64,000 nucleotides of DNA from UBA5859 sp041940025. GTDB lineage: Bacteria > Pseudomonadota > Gammaproteobacteria > UBA5859. Made by a program: the position numbers and the translations under genes. The notes beneath the pieces are model-generated. The model had not been told where the DNA came from. It searched no databases and worked only from the letters and a program-made list of their open reading frames with translations. Below, in pieces: positions 34,955 to 44,555 of the stretch. The DNA lies in contig JBGTSY010000013.1 in NCBI GenBank assembly GCA_041940025.1, positions 7,868 to 71,867 on the forward strand, given 5' to 3'. The stretch's first letter is position 1; every line of letters begins with the position of its first letter.

Positions 34955-36115
34955 TTATTCTGTCTCGAGAATGCTTAAGCCACTGGTTTCTTCTTTGAAA
35001 TCCTTATAGGGATCGGACGATTTGGCGCCCAAAGGATCATCTTGCAGCTTTTTACCTTTTTCTAGCAGATTAATTCGCAGCCGCAGATTGTTACGCGACT
35101 CTGCATTTTTCAGCGCTTCCTCTAGAGAGATTTGGCCCTGCTCGTACAAATGGTAGAGCGCACTGTCGAACGTTTGCATACCCAGATTCTCGGATTTTTC
35201 CATCACCTCTCGAATCGAATCGATCTCGCCTCGTTTGATCATTTCACATACCAGTGGGGTGCCCAGCAATATCTCAAATGCCGCCGTGCGTGTTTTGTTC
35301 ACGGTGGGCACAAGCCTTTGGGAAACGAAACCGCGTAAATTGAGAGAAAGATCCAACAGCAAGGTATTTCGTTTTTGTTCGGGAAAAAAGTTGATAATAC
35401 GATCCAGTGCTTGGTTTGCATTATTGGCGTGCAAAGTGGAGAGACATAGATGACCGGTTTCCGCGAATGCGATAGCGTGTTCCATGGTTTCTCGGTGGCG
35501 TATCTCACCAATTAATATGACATCCGGAGCTTGGCGCAGTGTATTGGCCAGGGCATCGTCGTAGGAATCTGTGTCTACTCCCACCTCCCGCTGATTGACA
35601 ATCGACTTTTTATGTTTATGGATATACTCAATTGGATCTTCTATGGTAATGATATGGCCAGCAGAATTTTCATTGCGATAATTTAGCAGCGACGCCAAAG
35701 AGGTGGACTTACCAGAACCTGTGGCACCAACAAACAATACCAGACCACGTTTTTGCATGATCAGCTTGGTCAAGATATCGGGTAAGCCAAGTGTCTGAAG
35801 ACTTGGAATTTCCATCTTGATGGCGCGAATGACCATGGCTACTTGATTGCGTTGAATAAAAATATTCACACGGAAACGCCCTAAGCCGGTGGCAGAAATC
35901 GCTAAATTCATTTCCGGTTTGTGTTCAAATTGGTGGATCTGTTCCTCGTCCATCACCTGATAGGCAATCTGCTTCACTTCTGCGGGTTCTAAGGACTTGT
36001 CACCAATAGGGGTGAGGCGACCGTGAATTTTGATACTAGGTGGTGCGCCGACGGTGAGATAGAGATCCGATCCGTCGTTCTCCACCATGTGGCGCAGCAT
36101 AGGTTCTAGTTCCAT
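34955..36115 (-). CDS. pilU: Type IV pilus retraction ATPase PilU
   Basis: Hexameric ATPase of the PilT/PilU family, accessory motor for pilus retraction and twitching. The 386 residues match PilU length (PilT is about 344). Walker A is G-A-T-G-S-G-K-S-T, the Asp box I-T-I-E-D-P-I-E, Walker B I-L-I-G-E-I-R, and a His box T-G-H-L-C-L-S-T-L-H-A-N-N-A-N. The last residue of that box is asparagine as in PilU. The C-terminus has a charged tail beyond the ATPase core. pilT, usually next door, is not in the window. Confidence 0.93.
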   Translation of the reverse strand: MELEPMLRHMVENDGSDLYLTVGAPPSIKIHGRLTPIGDKSLEPAEVKQIAYQVMDEEQIHQFEHKPEMNLAISATGLGRFRVNIFIQRNQVAMVIRAIKMEIPSLQTLGLPDILTKLIMQKRGLVLFVGATGSGKSTSLASLLNYRNENSAGHIITIEDPIEYIHKHKKSIVNQREVGVDTDSYDDALANTLRQAPDVILIGEIRHRETMEHAIAFAETGHLCLSTLHANNANQALDRIINFFPEQKRNTLLLDLSLNLRGFVSQRLVPTVNKTRTAAFEILLGTPLVCEMIKRGEIDSIREVMEKSENLGMQTFDSALYHLYEQGQISLEEALKNAESRNNLRLRINLLEKGKKLQDDPLGAKSSDPYKDFKEETSGLSILETE

Positions 36116-36262
36116 GTGATCCTCTGGAGGTTGCAGCTATTGTAATTAATGACTCGATAATTATTATCGGCTTCATTGCGCTTCACCTAAGGATTTGTAT
36201 CTTCTTGAGTGGTAAAGACTTAGTTTTAACGAGTGACGAATGAATTGTAGAGAATCAAGGCG

Positions 36263-36592
36263 CTAGATATCTAAATAGATATGCGGAACAGTGATTTTTA
36301 AAGGAAGCGGTATTAGAGATTGGCCACCGCAGGGACCGCCTTCACATGTGCCGTTGCTGAGGTTAAAGCGCGCACCGTGTGTGGCACATTGGATCTGTGA
36401 TCCATCAACGGAGAGAAATTGATTGGGTCGCCAGTTTAAACTCACTCCCCGATGGGGGCATCGATTGAGATAAGCGCGATATCCATTTTGGGTACGTATC
36501 AAAAAACCACTCTTGATGTCTTCCTTTATGTAAAAATCAAACTCTTTGGTTTGACCGATTGCGAGTTCGTTCAGAGTGGCCAGTAGAAGCAT
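36263..36592 (-). CDS. Small Rieske-type [2Fe-2S] protein
   Basis: A 109-residue single-domain ferredoxin-like protein. The cluster ligands are C-P-H-R-G (about 44-48) and C-A-T-H-G-A-R-F (about 69-76), the C-x-H / C-x2-H Rieske pattern. A second cysteine pair (G-T-C-E-G-G-P-C-G-G) lies after it and is not a Rieske ligand in all relatives. It has no partner oxygenase nearby. It could be an electron carrier for an oxygenase elsewhere, or a NirD-like protein. Confidence 0.88.
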   Translation of the reverse strand: MLLLATLNELAIGQTKEFDFYIKEDIKSGFLIRTQNGYRAYLNRCPHRGVSLNWRPNQFLSVDGSQIQCATHGARFNLSNGTCEGGPCGGQSLIPLPLKITVPHIYLDI

Positions 36593-36733
36593 TGTTATGG
36601 GTGTCTCACGTGTGTTCTGAAGTATCCAATTTGCTTAGAATTGACAGACAACGCGATAGGTTTGCTATAGTCTATTTTTGGCATTTTAGTCTACCGTCAT
36701 TCAATGCATTAAGTATAGGGTCATACGGAGAAG

Positions 36734-39643
36734 ATGGACCAAATTTCCGCGTATTCACTCGATTCATTACTAGCAGAATACCCAAAAGCGCATCAACAGC
36801 GGTTAATCACTTATTGGGATAGATTTTCTCAATCTTTGCACGCAACAGATACAACTTTTCGTTGGCAGGCAGAATTTGTGCGCAGTCTATTGCGGGTATG
36901 GTATGCCAGTGAGTTTGTAGCGGATTTTTGCATTCAGCAGCCCATTGCATTTCTATCGTTGAAAATGAGTGGTGACATGCATAGAACATATTCCTCCGAT
37001 GAATATGTGTGTATTGTTAAGGTGGCGCTTGCAGCTGTTGAAAATAAGATCGAGCTGATGTCCGCTTTAAGGCAGTTGAGACAGCGAGAGATGGTGCGCA
37101 TCGCTTGGCGAGATCTATTGGGGTGGTCATGTATAGACGAAAATCTTCATGATTTATCCTCCTTGGCGGACGCATGTATTTCTGAGAGTTTGCACGTGAT
37201 TCAGCGTCTCAATGAACACAAATGGGGCCGACCGTTTACAGATGACGGTAAATTGGTAGCGGGAATCGTTTTAGGGATGGGGAAATTGGGGGCTCGGGAG
37301 TTAAATTTTTCTTCCGATGTGGATCTGATCTATACCTATGAAGAAGCTGGCGAGACGCGACATGGTGAACTTTCTATTGACAATCATCTCTACTTTGAAA
37401 AAGTCTACAAACAACTCACATCGGTACTAGAGGCTATCACCGAGGAAGGATTTGTTTTTCGTGTCGACACACGGCTGCGTCCATTTGGAGAGAGTGGTGC
37501 ACTAGTGGTGAGTTTTGCCGCGATTGAAGATTATTATGAAGCCTATGGCCGAGATTGGGAGCGGTACGCCTTCATTAAGGCCCGCGTCGTCGCAGGGTGT
37601 GTGCAGACCGGTGAACGATTGTTGGCAAAACTGCGTCCTTTTATTTACCGGCGTTATTTGGATTACAGTGCCTTTGAATCCTTGCGTCAGATGAAACACT
37701 TAATCAGCAGCGAAGTAAAACGCAAAGGTATGCAGGACAATGTCAAATTGGGTGCGGGCGGGATTCGAGAAATCGAATTTATAGGCCAGATGTTTCAGTT
37801 GATTCGTGGTGGTCGCGCATTGGAATATCAATGTCGGCAGATAAGGCCAATTTTAAGTTTATTGCAACGGGATGGTTATTTGAGCGTAGAGGCGGCCACT
37901 TCGCTGATCTCAGCATATGAGTTTTTACGCCAAACGGAGCACCGACTACAAATGTGGCGGGACCAGCAAACCCATCAATTACCGGTAGAATCCCAAGCTC
38001 GGGACATCTTGGCATCTTCTATGGGATTCGAAGATTGGGAAAAATTTGCCAGTGAGTTGCAAGCGATTCGTTGTCGAGTGCAACAACAATTTGAAAACAT
38101 AGTGCTCATGCCTGGCGGTCCCCGTACGGTACCTAGTGAACACAATCAGTTTACTTCCCTTTGGCACTCGATTGATGATGCAGATAACAACACTCTGATC
38201 AGTAAATTTTCTGATTTAGGATTTGCCTCACCGGTTGAAACGGTAGAAACCCTGCTTCACAGCCGCCGCTCTTTTTGGTATCGAACTTTATCTTCATCGG
38301 CCAGATCCCGTGTTGATGAGATGATGGCATCCGTATTTTTCGAGCTGACTCAGCTCAGTAATAAAGATGTGACTTTACTCAGAGTATTAATGCTCTTTGA
38401 AGCTATTTCTGGTCGATCTGTCTATTTCGCATTGATGTTCGAACATCCACAGGTGCTCAAACGATTAATTGAATTGGTCTCAGCAAGTCAGTGGATAACA
38501 GATACTTTGGCACAGCAACCAATCTTGCTTGATGAACTAATCGATCCGCGTCTTTTATTTGATCCTCTTGATCCAGAAGCGTTGAAACAAGATTTGGAAA
38601 ATCGGCTTGAAGCAGTGAGTGACTATGACGTGGAGCAACAGATCGAGGTGTTGCATCAGTTCAAGGAGACGCACTCACTGCGTGTGGCGGCTACCGATAT
38701 ATTGGGCAAACGGCCATTGATGAAGGTGAGTGATTACTTGACCACACTGGCGGAAATGATTGTGGATAAAGTGTTTCACTTAGCCTGGAATGAACAACGA
38801 CAGCGTCACGGTAAACCAAGTGTGCAAAAGGGCATGCGGGAGTCAGGATTTGCAGTGATTGCCTATGGTAAGTTGGGTGGATTAGAACTCAGCTATAGTT
38901 CGGATTTAGATCTTGTCTTTCTGCACGCAGGTGAAGAGGAAGGTGTCACCGACGGGGAACGACCAATCGACAATCATCTCTTCTATAGTCGATTGGCGCG
39001 ACGCATGTTACATTTTCTGCAAATCCGCACTTTGTCAGGTGTGTTGTATGAGGTGGATTTGCGTTTGCGTCCTCAAGGGAACTCCGGATTCTTGGTCAGT
39101 TCTATGGAAGCGTTCAAACTCTATCAACGAGAAGATGCCTGGACCTGGGAGCATCAGGCGCTGGTTCGAGCCCGTCCAGTAGTGGGTGATCCCGTGCTAT
39201 GTGACTGGTTTCAGTCTCAGCGATTGGACATCTTGTGTCACTCTCGAGATCCGGCTCAGGTGGCAACTGATGTAGTCACCATGCGGGAAAAAATGCGTGA
39301 AAATGTGCGCGCACCGGGCAATTTAGAAATGAAGCACGGTGTCGGTGGGTTGATTGATATAGAGTTTATGGTGCAATTTTTAGTATTGGCTTATGCAGCT
39401 GAGCATCCTGAGTTGGCTCACTTTTCTGATAATGTGCGTATTTTGGAAGCCGCACAGCGGGTACACCTACTGAGATCTGAAGAGGCCGCTTTTTTGCGAA
39501 AGACCTACCTATTGATGCGGCTTCAACTACATCGACGTGCGTTAGGGGTGGCAGAGGATGTGTCAGCGCGAAAAATACTAGAAGAATCTAGATCAAGAGT
39601 GGAGAAAATCTGGCATAATCTCCTCATTTTTGCAGATAGTTGA
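36734..39643 (+). CDS. glnE: Glutamine synthetase adenylyltransferase / adenylyl-removing enzyme
   Basis: Switches glutamine synthetase off by adenylylation and on by deadenylylation, under PII control. The 969 residues hold two nucleotidyltransferase domains. The N-terminal one has G-K-L-G-A-R-E-L-N-F-S-S-D-V-D (about 185-200). The C-terminal one has G-K-L-G-G-L-E-L-S-Y-S-S-D-L-D (about 713-727). Both active aspartates are intact. GGAGA lies just before ATG 36734. It runs into ilvE 32 bases later, a pairing also seen in Pseudomonas. Confidence 0.97.
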   Translation: MDQISAYSLDSLLAEYPKAHQQRLITYWDRFSQSLHATDTTFRWQAEFVRSLLRVWYASEFVADFCIQQPIAFLSLKMSGDMHRTYSSDEYVCIVKVALAAVENKIELMSALRQLRQREMVRIAWRDLLGWSCIDENLHDLSSLADACISESLHVIQRLNEHKWGRPFTDDGKLVAGIVLGMGKLGARELNFSSDVDLIYTYEEAGETRHGELSIDNHLYFEKVYKQLTSVLEAITEEGFVFRVDTRLRPFGESGALVVSFAAIEDYYEAYGRDWERYAFIKARVVAGCVQTGERLLAKLRPFIYRRYLDYSAFESLRQMKHLISSEVKRKGMQDNVKLGAGGIREIEFIGQMFQLIRGGRALEYQCRQIRPILSLLQRDGYLSVEAATSLISAYEFLRQTEHRLQMWRDQQTHQLPVESQARDILASSMGFEDWEKFASELQAIRCRVQQQFENIVLMPGGPRTVPSEHNQFTSLWHSIDDADNNTLISKFSDLGFASPVETVETLLHSRRSFWYRTLSSSARSRVDEMMASVFFELTQLSNKDVTLLRVLMLFEAISGRSVYFALMFEHPQVLKRLIELVSASQWITDTLAQQPILLDELIDPRLLFDPLDPEALKQDLENRLEAVSDYDVEQQIEVLHQFKETHSLRVAATDILGKRPLMKVSDYLTTLAEMIVDKVFHLAWNEQRQRHGKPSVQKGMRESGFAVIAYGKLGGLELSYSSDLDLVFLHAGEEEGVTDGERPIDNHLFYSRLARRMLHFLQIRTLSGVLYEVDLRLRPQGNSGFLVSSMEAFKLYQREDAWTWEHQALVRARPVVGDPVLCDWFQSQRLDILCHSRDPAQVATDVVTMREKMRENVRAPGNLEMKHGVGGLIDIEFMVQFLVLAYAAEHPELAHFSDNVRILEAAQRVHLLRSEEAAFLRKTYLLMRLQLHRRALGVAEDVSARKILEESRSRVEKIWHNLLIFADS

Positions 39644-39675
39644 ATAAATTCGGTAGAGTTTAGGAGAGTCGGACG

Positions 39676-40596
39676 ATGATGGATGACAGAGAGGGTGTCA
39701 TCTGGTTAGATGGTGAGTTGGTACCCTGGCGCGATGCCAAGGTGCACGTGTTAACTCATACGCTACATTATGGGTTAGGGGTGTTCGAAGGGGTACGGGC
39801 CTACGAAGCGCAACAGGGTACCGCCATTTTTCGGTTAAAAGAGCACACCGACAGATTGTTTCGATCCGCTAAGATCCTCAATATGAGTATTCCTTTTGAT
39901 AAGGAGATCATCAATCAGGGGCAACGACAGGTAGTAGTGGAGAACAACCTCAAGTCGGCCTATATCCGACCCATGTGTTTTTATGGCTCGGAAGGTATGG
40001 GATTACATGCCCATGGTTTAAAGACTCACGTAATGGTGGCTGCGTGGTCTTGGGGTGCCTATTTGGGTGAAGAGAGTCTGACTCGTGGGATCCGTGTCAA
40101 AACCTCTTCTTTTACTCGGCACCATGTCAATATCACCATGTGTAAGGCCAAGGCGAATGGCAACTACATGAACTCCATGTTGGCGCTGCAAGAAGCGCAA
40201 CAGTCCGGCTTCGATGAAGCTTTATTGCTTGATGTGGATGGCTATGTGGCTGAGGGAAGCGGTGAAAATATTTTTATCGTACGTGATGGGGTGATTTACA
40301 CGCCTGAGCTGACCTCTGCATTGGAAGGCATTACCCGCGATACAATCTTAACGCTCGCAGCGGAATTTGGTTACCAGTGTCGAGAAAAACGTATCACACG
40401 GGATGAAGTTTATGTGGCCGATGAGGCATTTTTTACTGGAACTGCGGCTGAGGTGACGCCTATCCGTGAACTGGATAATCGTACAATTGGCAATGGCGGC
40501 CGTGGCCCAATCACGGAAAAACTTCAGACGGCTTACTTGGATTTGGTAGCCGGTAAAAATAAGAAGTATGTGGAGTGGTTGGATCCAGTCAATTGA
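39676..40596 (+). CDS. ilvE: Branched-chain amino acid aminotransferase
   Basis: PLP enzyme for the last step of valine, leucine and isoleucine synthesis. It is a class IV aminotransferase of 306 residues. H-Y-G-L-G-V-F-E-G-V-R-A-Y, the lysine segment K-A-K-A-N-G-N-Y (PLP lysine about 159-161), and E-G-S-G-E-N-I-F and F-F-T-G-T-A-A-E-V-T-P are diagnostic. Two adjacent ATGs (39676, 39679) follow TAGGAGAG. Confidence 0.97.
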   Translation: MMDDREGVIWLDGELVPWRDAKVHVLTHTLHYGLGVFEGVRAYEAQQGTAIFRLKEHTDRLFRSAKILNMSIPFDKEIINQGQRQVVVENNLKSAYIRPMCFYGSEGMGLHAHGLKTHVMVAAWSWGAYLGEESLTRGIRVKTSSFTRHHVNITMCKAKANGNYMNSMLALQEAQQSGFDEALLLDVDGYVAEGSGENIFIVRDGVIYTPELTSALEGITRDTILTLAAEFGYQCREKRITRDEVYVADEAFFTGTAAEVTPIRELDNRTIGNGGRGPITEKLQTAYLDLVAGKNKKYVEWLDPVN

Positions 40597-40752
40597 TAAA
40601 CCAGATTTCTATTGGCAAACTGCGATAGACTGTCGCTAGGCTATGTTTTACAGCCAGTGCATCAAAAGTGAATTGCGACACATGGCGTGGCGCAGTGAAA
40701 GTGTGAAGTGAATTCAGTAGGCGGTGAATCAGGGACTGGATAACAGGCCCGG

Positions 40753-42510
40753 TTATAAGAGAATATCACTGTCGGAAGAGGTTTCTTGTGCCCTGAATAG
40801 TGTGTCATACAAGGTTTGGTACAAACCGGGTTGGTGCATTAACTGTTGATGGGTGCCTTGCTGAACAATCTCTCCCTGATCCATGACTAGGATGCGATCC
40901 GCCTGTTCTACAGTTTGCAGCCTATGGGCAATGATAATCGTTGTGCGATCCACTTTTAGTACTTCTAGTGCTTGTCTGATAATCTCTTCCGACTGATTGT
41001 CCAATGCAGACGTTGCTTCATCGAGTATAAGTATGGGCGCATTTTTCAGAAAGGCTCGAGCTAGGGCAATGCGTTGTCTTTGTCCACCTGAAACCCGGCC
41101 ACCATTTTGCCCCAAATCGGTGTTTAATCCTTGTTCCAATGGTTGCGCGAACTCCATCACATGAGCGGCGATCGCCGCACCTTCAATCTCCGTGAGTGAG
41201 GCGTCAGAATTATCTCCGTAGGCGATATTGGCAGCGATGGAATCATTAAAGAGTTGAGTCTCCTGCGTGACCAAAGCTATTCGCTGTCTTAGCGCCTGAA
41301 GTTCATATTCTTGCAAATCAATACCGTCGAGCAAGATAGAGCCTTCCTGGGGTGCATAAAAACGCGGAATTAAAGAGACTAACGTAGATTTGCCGCTACC
41401 AGATGGTCCAACTAAGGCAACGGTCTCCCCGGCATGGATGGTAACGGAAATATTTTTCAAAACTCGAATGCTTTGATATTGAAAGGACACATTTTCGAAT
41501 CTGATTTCACCCTGACAACTGGGCAAGGCATGTTGTCCTTCATTGGCTTCGGGCGTTTCATCCAATAAGGTGAAAACACTTTCAGCTGCTGCTAACCCCT
41601 GTTGCAACTTGGTGTTCACACCTGTTAGACGTTTCACGGGCGAGAACAGCATGGCCATGGCACCAAAAAAAGAGACAAACGTGCCCACAGTGAGTTCATT
41701 GGCTGCGGACTCTAGTGAGGCCCAGTAGATGATAATCGCTAAGGAAGAGGCGACAAGTAATTGCACCAATGAGACATTAATGGAGTTGGCGACAACGTTT
41801 TTTACCGCCAGTCGTCGTACCCAATTAGAGCGAAAATCAAATCGGTCTGTTTCATATTGCTGACCACCAAAAATTTTAACGATGCGGTTGGCAGCCACCG
41901 TTTCTTCTAATATTTGTGTGAGATCTGCCATGGCGCTTTGCATGCGTTTACTCAAAGTTCTCAATCTTTTCGCTGCCAGCCAGACAATTAATATAATAGC
42001 GGGCATGACAATAAACACGATCAGACTCAACTTCCAATTCAGATACAACATCCATGCTAACAGACTGATAATGGTTAAACTGTCCCGGATCAGCGTGGTG
42101 AGTGTCTTAGTGGCGGCGTCGGTAACTTGATTGGCATCAAAAGTGATTTTAGAAATCATTTCACCTTTGCTGTGATTATCATAGTAGGCTGCGGGAAGTT
42201 GTAGGTATTTTTCAAACATCTTTTGACGTAGATCCATCACCACTCGGGAAGCGATACTCTGCATGCCAACTGTGCTGACAAAGTGAGTGATACCGCGAAA
42301 CAGAAAAATCCCCACTAAAATGAGTGGCAGTAGTTTGATCAGGGCGGGATCCTTTTCGACAAAATTGCCATCTAAAAGCGGCTTCATTAACGCAGCTAAG
42401 CTGGCTTCGGAAATGGCATATAGAGAGGTGGCGACTATTGCCAATGTAAAAATTACCCAATAGGGCAATACATATTTGAGCAAGCGAGCATACAGCTGTT
42501 TTGAGGTCAT
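40753..42510 (-). CDS. msbA: Lipid A export ATP-binding/permease protein MsbA
   Basis: Homodimeric ABC flippase for core-lipid A in the inner membrane. The 585 residues have six membrane helices in the first 330 or so, then an ATPase domain with G-P-S-G-S-G-K-S-T, V-S-G-G-Q-R-Q-R and I-L-I-L-D-E-A-T. Placement divergent to waaA, the Kdo transferase, supports the lipid A role over other exporters. It is convergent with ilvE. Confidence 0.94.
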   Translation of the reverse strand: MTSKQLYARLLKYVLPYWVIFTLAIVATSLYAISEASLAALMKPLLDGNFVEKDPALIKLLPLILVGIFLFRGITHFVSTVGMQSIASRVVMDLRQKMFEKYLQLPAAYYDNHSKGEMISKITFDANQVTDAATKTLTTLIRDSLTIISLLAWMLYLNWKLSLIVFIVMPAIILIVWLAAKRLRTLSKRMQSAMADLTQILEETVAANRIVKIFGGQQYETDRFDFRSNWVRRLAVKNVVANSINVSLVQLLVASSLAIIIYWASLESAANELTVGTFVSFFGAMAMLFSPVKRLTGVNTKLQQGLAAAESVFTLLDETPEANEGQHALPSCQGEIRFENVSFQYQSIRVLKNISVTIHAGETVALVGPSGSGKSTLVSLIPRFYAPQEGSILLDGIDLQEYELQALRQRIALVTQETQLFNDSIAANIAYGDNSDASLTEIEGAAIAAHVMEFAQPLEQGLNTDLGQNGGRVSGGQRQRIALARAFLKNAPILILDEATSALDNQSEEIIRQALEVLKVDRTTIIIAHRLQTVEQADRILVMDQGEIVQQGTHQQLMHQPGLYQTLYDTLFRAQETSSDSDILL

Positions 42511-42717
42511 AAATTAGTCGAAATGTGGATAAGATGGTTTAAAATGGCGTCCATTCTATCAAATCAAGCCTCCATTAGGGATGAATGATCAGAGCTTGTC
42601 CATCATATAGTTGATGACCAGATCTATGAGAAATCCCATTTAGCGAATTCCTGTTGGTACTTGGATGGTGAGAGTGCGCAGGGTTGTCAGTTCAAAATTG
42701 AAATCATAGATACAAGT

Positions 42718-44046
42718 ATGGATAAAACAGGATCGGATCTAATCAAAGGGTGGAAGGGGGCTGATGGCCAGCGCTATTTATATAGTTTTATCCTCTATCT
42801 ACTGACTCCATTGGTGATGTTGAGGTTATTGTGGCGTGCGAGAAAAACTCCTGATTACATAGACCATTGGCAGCAGAGGTTTGGTTACATTCAGGTTCCC
42901 GATAAGTTTCAGCAGGGGATTTGGATCCACGCAGTTTCATTTGGTGAGACCCAGGCGGCAAAACCTCTAGTCACCAGACTACAAGAGATCTATCCCGAAA
43001 TACCTATACTGATAACCAATACCACGCCCACCGGCTCATCTTTGGTGCAGCACACTTGGGGAGAGGCTGTTTTTCAGTGTTATGCACCTTACGATCTGCC
43101 CACAGTGGTGAATCGATTTATCTGTCGAGCCAAACCGAGACTGGCCATATTTATGGAGACGGAGATCTGGCCAAATCAAATACATCAATTGCAGAAACGA
43201 GGCGTGCCGGCACTGTTGATGAATGCTCGCTTGTCGGAAAAATCGGCCAGAGGATACAGACGCGTCCCCAACCTGACGAGAGAGATGTTGACTAAGTTAA
43301 CAGCAGCCACGGTTCAAGATGAGGCGGATGCTAATCGTTTTAAAAGCTTGGGCATGGCAGCAGACAGAATAAGCGTCACCGGTAGTATCAAATCAGATGT
43401 ATTTATCCCGCCCAGCTTGGTAGAAGCAGGTCTGGCCTTACGCGCCTCTTTGGGGACTCACCGGCCGGTAGTGATTGCCGCGAGTACGCATGAGGGCGAA
43501 GAGACACAGGTCTTGGATGCCTTTGCGACGTTAATACAATCAATTCCGGAAGTATTGCTCATTTTAGTGCCGCGTCACCCCGAACGGTTCGACAAGGTGG
43601 CACAATTAGTAAAAAAAAGAGGTTTTCATTACCATCGACGTAGTGATAGCGGTGCAGTAGAGAGCACTTGTCAGATCTATATTGGCGACTCGATGGGTGA
43701 ACTAATACTGTTTTACGCGGCAGCAGATGTGGCCTTTGTGGGGGGGAGTTTGGTTTCTGTCGGTGGTCATAATGTGCTCGAACCAGCGAGTTTGGGGATC
43801 CCGATATTGATGGGTCCACACAGATTTAATTTTGCTCAGATCTCCAGCGAGTTAATCCGCTGCGACGGTGCAGAAGAGGTGTGGGATCCAACCACGTTGG
43901 CAACCGCTTGGCGGTCGTTATTATTGGATGTCTCGCGCCGAGATGAGATGGGACAAGCAGCAAAAGAGATGGTGGATAAAAGTCGCGGCGCGCTAAAGCA
44001 GACAGTCGAAGTGATTCAAGAGCTATTGGAACGGCACACCTGTTAG
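42718..44046 (+). CDS. waaA: 3-deoxy-D-manno-octulosonic acid transferase (Kdo transferase)
   Basis: Adds Kdo to lipid IVA; a GT30 enzyme on the inner face of the inner membrane. About 442 residues from ATG 42718. An N-terminal anchor (Y-L-Y-S-F-I-L-Y-L-L-T-P-L-V), the catalytic E in I-H-A-V-S-F-G-E-T, the E-T-E-I-W-P-N motif, and G-G-S-L-V-x-V-G-G-H-N-V-L-E-P-A are family features. An upstream TTG at 42661 would add an unlikely polar 19-residue leader. Its end overlaps the convergent rhodanese gene by 4 bases. Confidence 0.95.
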   Translation: MDKTGSDLIKGWKGADGQRYLYSFILYLLTPLVMLRLLWRARKTPDYIDHWQQRFGYIQVPDKFQQGIWIHAVSFGETQAAKPLVTRLQEIYPEIPILITNTTPTGSSLVQHTWGEAVFQCYAPYDLPTVVNRFICRAKPRLAIFMETEIWPNQIHQLQKRGVPALLMNARLSEKSARGYRRVPNLTREMLTKLTAATVQDEADANRFKSLGMAADRISVTGSIKSDVFIPPSLVEAGLALRASLGTHRPVVIAASTHEGEETQVLDAFATLIQSIPEVLLILVPRHPERFDKVAQLVKKRGFHYHRRSDSGAVESTCQIYIGDSMGELILFYAAADVAFVGGSLVSVGGHNVLEPASLGIPILMGPHRFNFAQISSELIRCDGAEEVWDPTTLATAWRSLLLDVSRRDEMGQAAKEMVDKSRGALKQTVEVIQELLERHTC

Positions 44047-44363
44047 TAAGTTTCCATTTTCCTATCCACTTCCTTTGCCCAAGCGTCTATACCGCCTTGC
44101 AAATTATGAATATTACGGATCCCCAGAAAGGTTTCGAGATATTTTGCTGCTTGGCGGGAACGATGTCCATAATGACAAATCGTCACAATAGCACGATCCA
44201 TAGCTAGGAATTGATCCACCTGTTCCAACTCTTCCAGGGATATCAAGATAGACTCGGGAATATGGCACAGCTCATATTCCCAAGGCTGACGAACGTCTAA
44301 CAACTGTGGTGGATTAGTCTGCTTCAACCACTGTCGCAATTCTGTCGGTGAGATCTGCCGCAT
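44043..44363 (-). CDS. Single-domain rhodanese-like protein
   Basis: A 106-residue sulfurtransferase-like protein. L-L-D-V-R-Q-P-W-E-Y-E (about 21-31) and the active loop C63-H-Y-G-H-R-S carry the catalytic cysteine, so persulfide chemistry is plausible. The start is ATG 44363, which follows AGGGGAAATCG. An extension to 44450 has no ribosome site and adds a low-complexity leader. It is divergent from thiC, whose pathway needs sulfur transfer at the thiazole step, but no direct link is shown. Confidence 0.9.
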   Translation of the reverse strand: MRQISPTELRQWLKQTNPPQLLDVRQPWEYELCHIPESILISLEELEQVDQFLAMDRAIVTICHYGHRSRQAAKYLETFLGIRNIHNLQGGIDAWAKEVDRKMETY

Positions 44364-44489
44364 CGATTTCCCCTGGCTTTTTAAGGTTATCGGCGTGGTG
44401 GGCAAGTGGATGAGGGACATCAAAGTTGCCATGTAGTGGGATTGGATCACTCTTTGATGTGGAATTTCGGTAGAATGTTGATTAATGAA

Positions 44490-44527
44490 ACCATATTAAA
44501 AAGTCAGTACCATATTAAAGAATCGGT
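44490..44527 (+). repeat. 19-base tandem repeat upstream of thiC
   Basis: Two adjacent 19-base units starting ACCATATTAAA (44490-44508 and 44509-44527) match at 16 of 19 positions. A third unit may begin with ACCAT at 44528 but then diverges. It ends 28 bases before the thiC start. It could be a double operator or a chance slippage repeat. Confidence 0.7.
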
Positions 44528-44555
44528 ACCATGCCTTAAGAAAGAGGTTACGTAA

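Noticed and set aside
34938..34986. Imperfect inverted repeat GTGGCTAAGC...GCTTAAGCCAC between the diguanylate cyclase and pilU
   Set aside because: The loop is about 28 bases, one base is bulged and there is no T tract, so a terminator call is not supported.
44451..44555. TPP riboswitch expected before thiC
   Set aside because: No THI-box sequence blocks could be found by eye.
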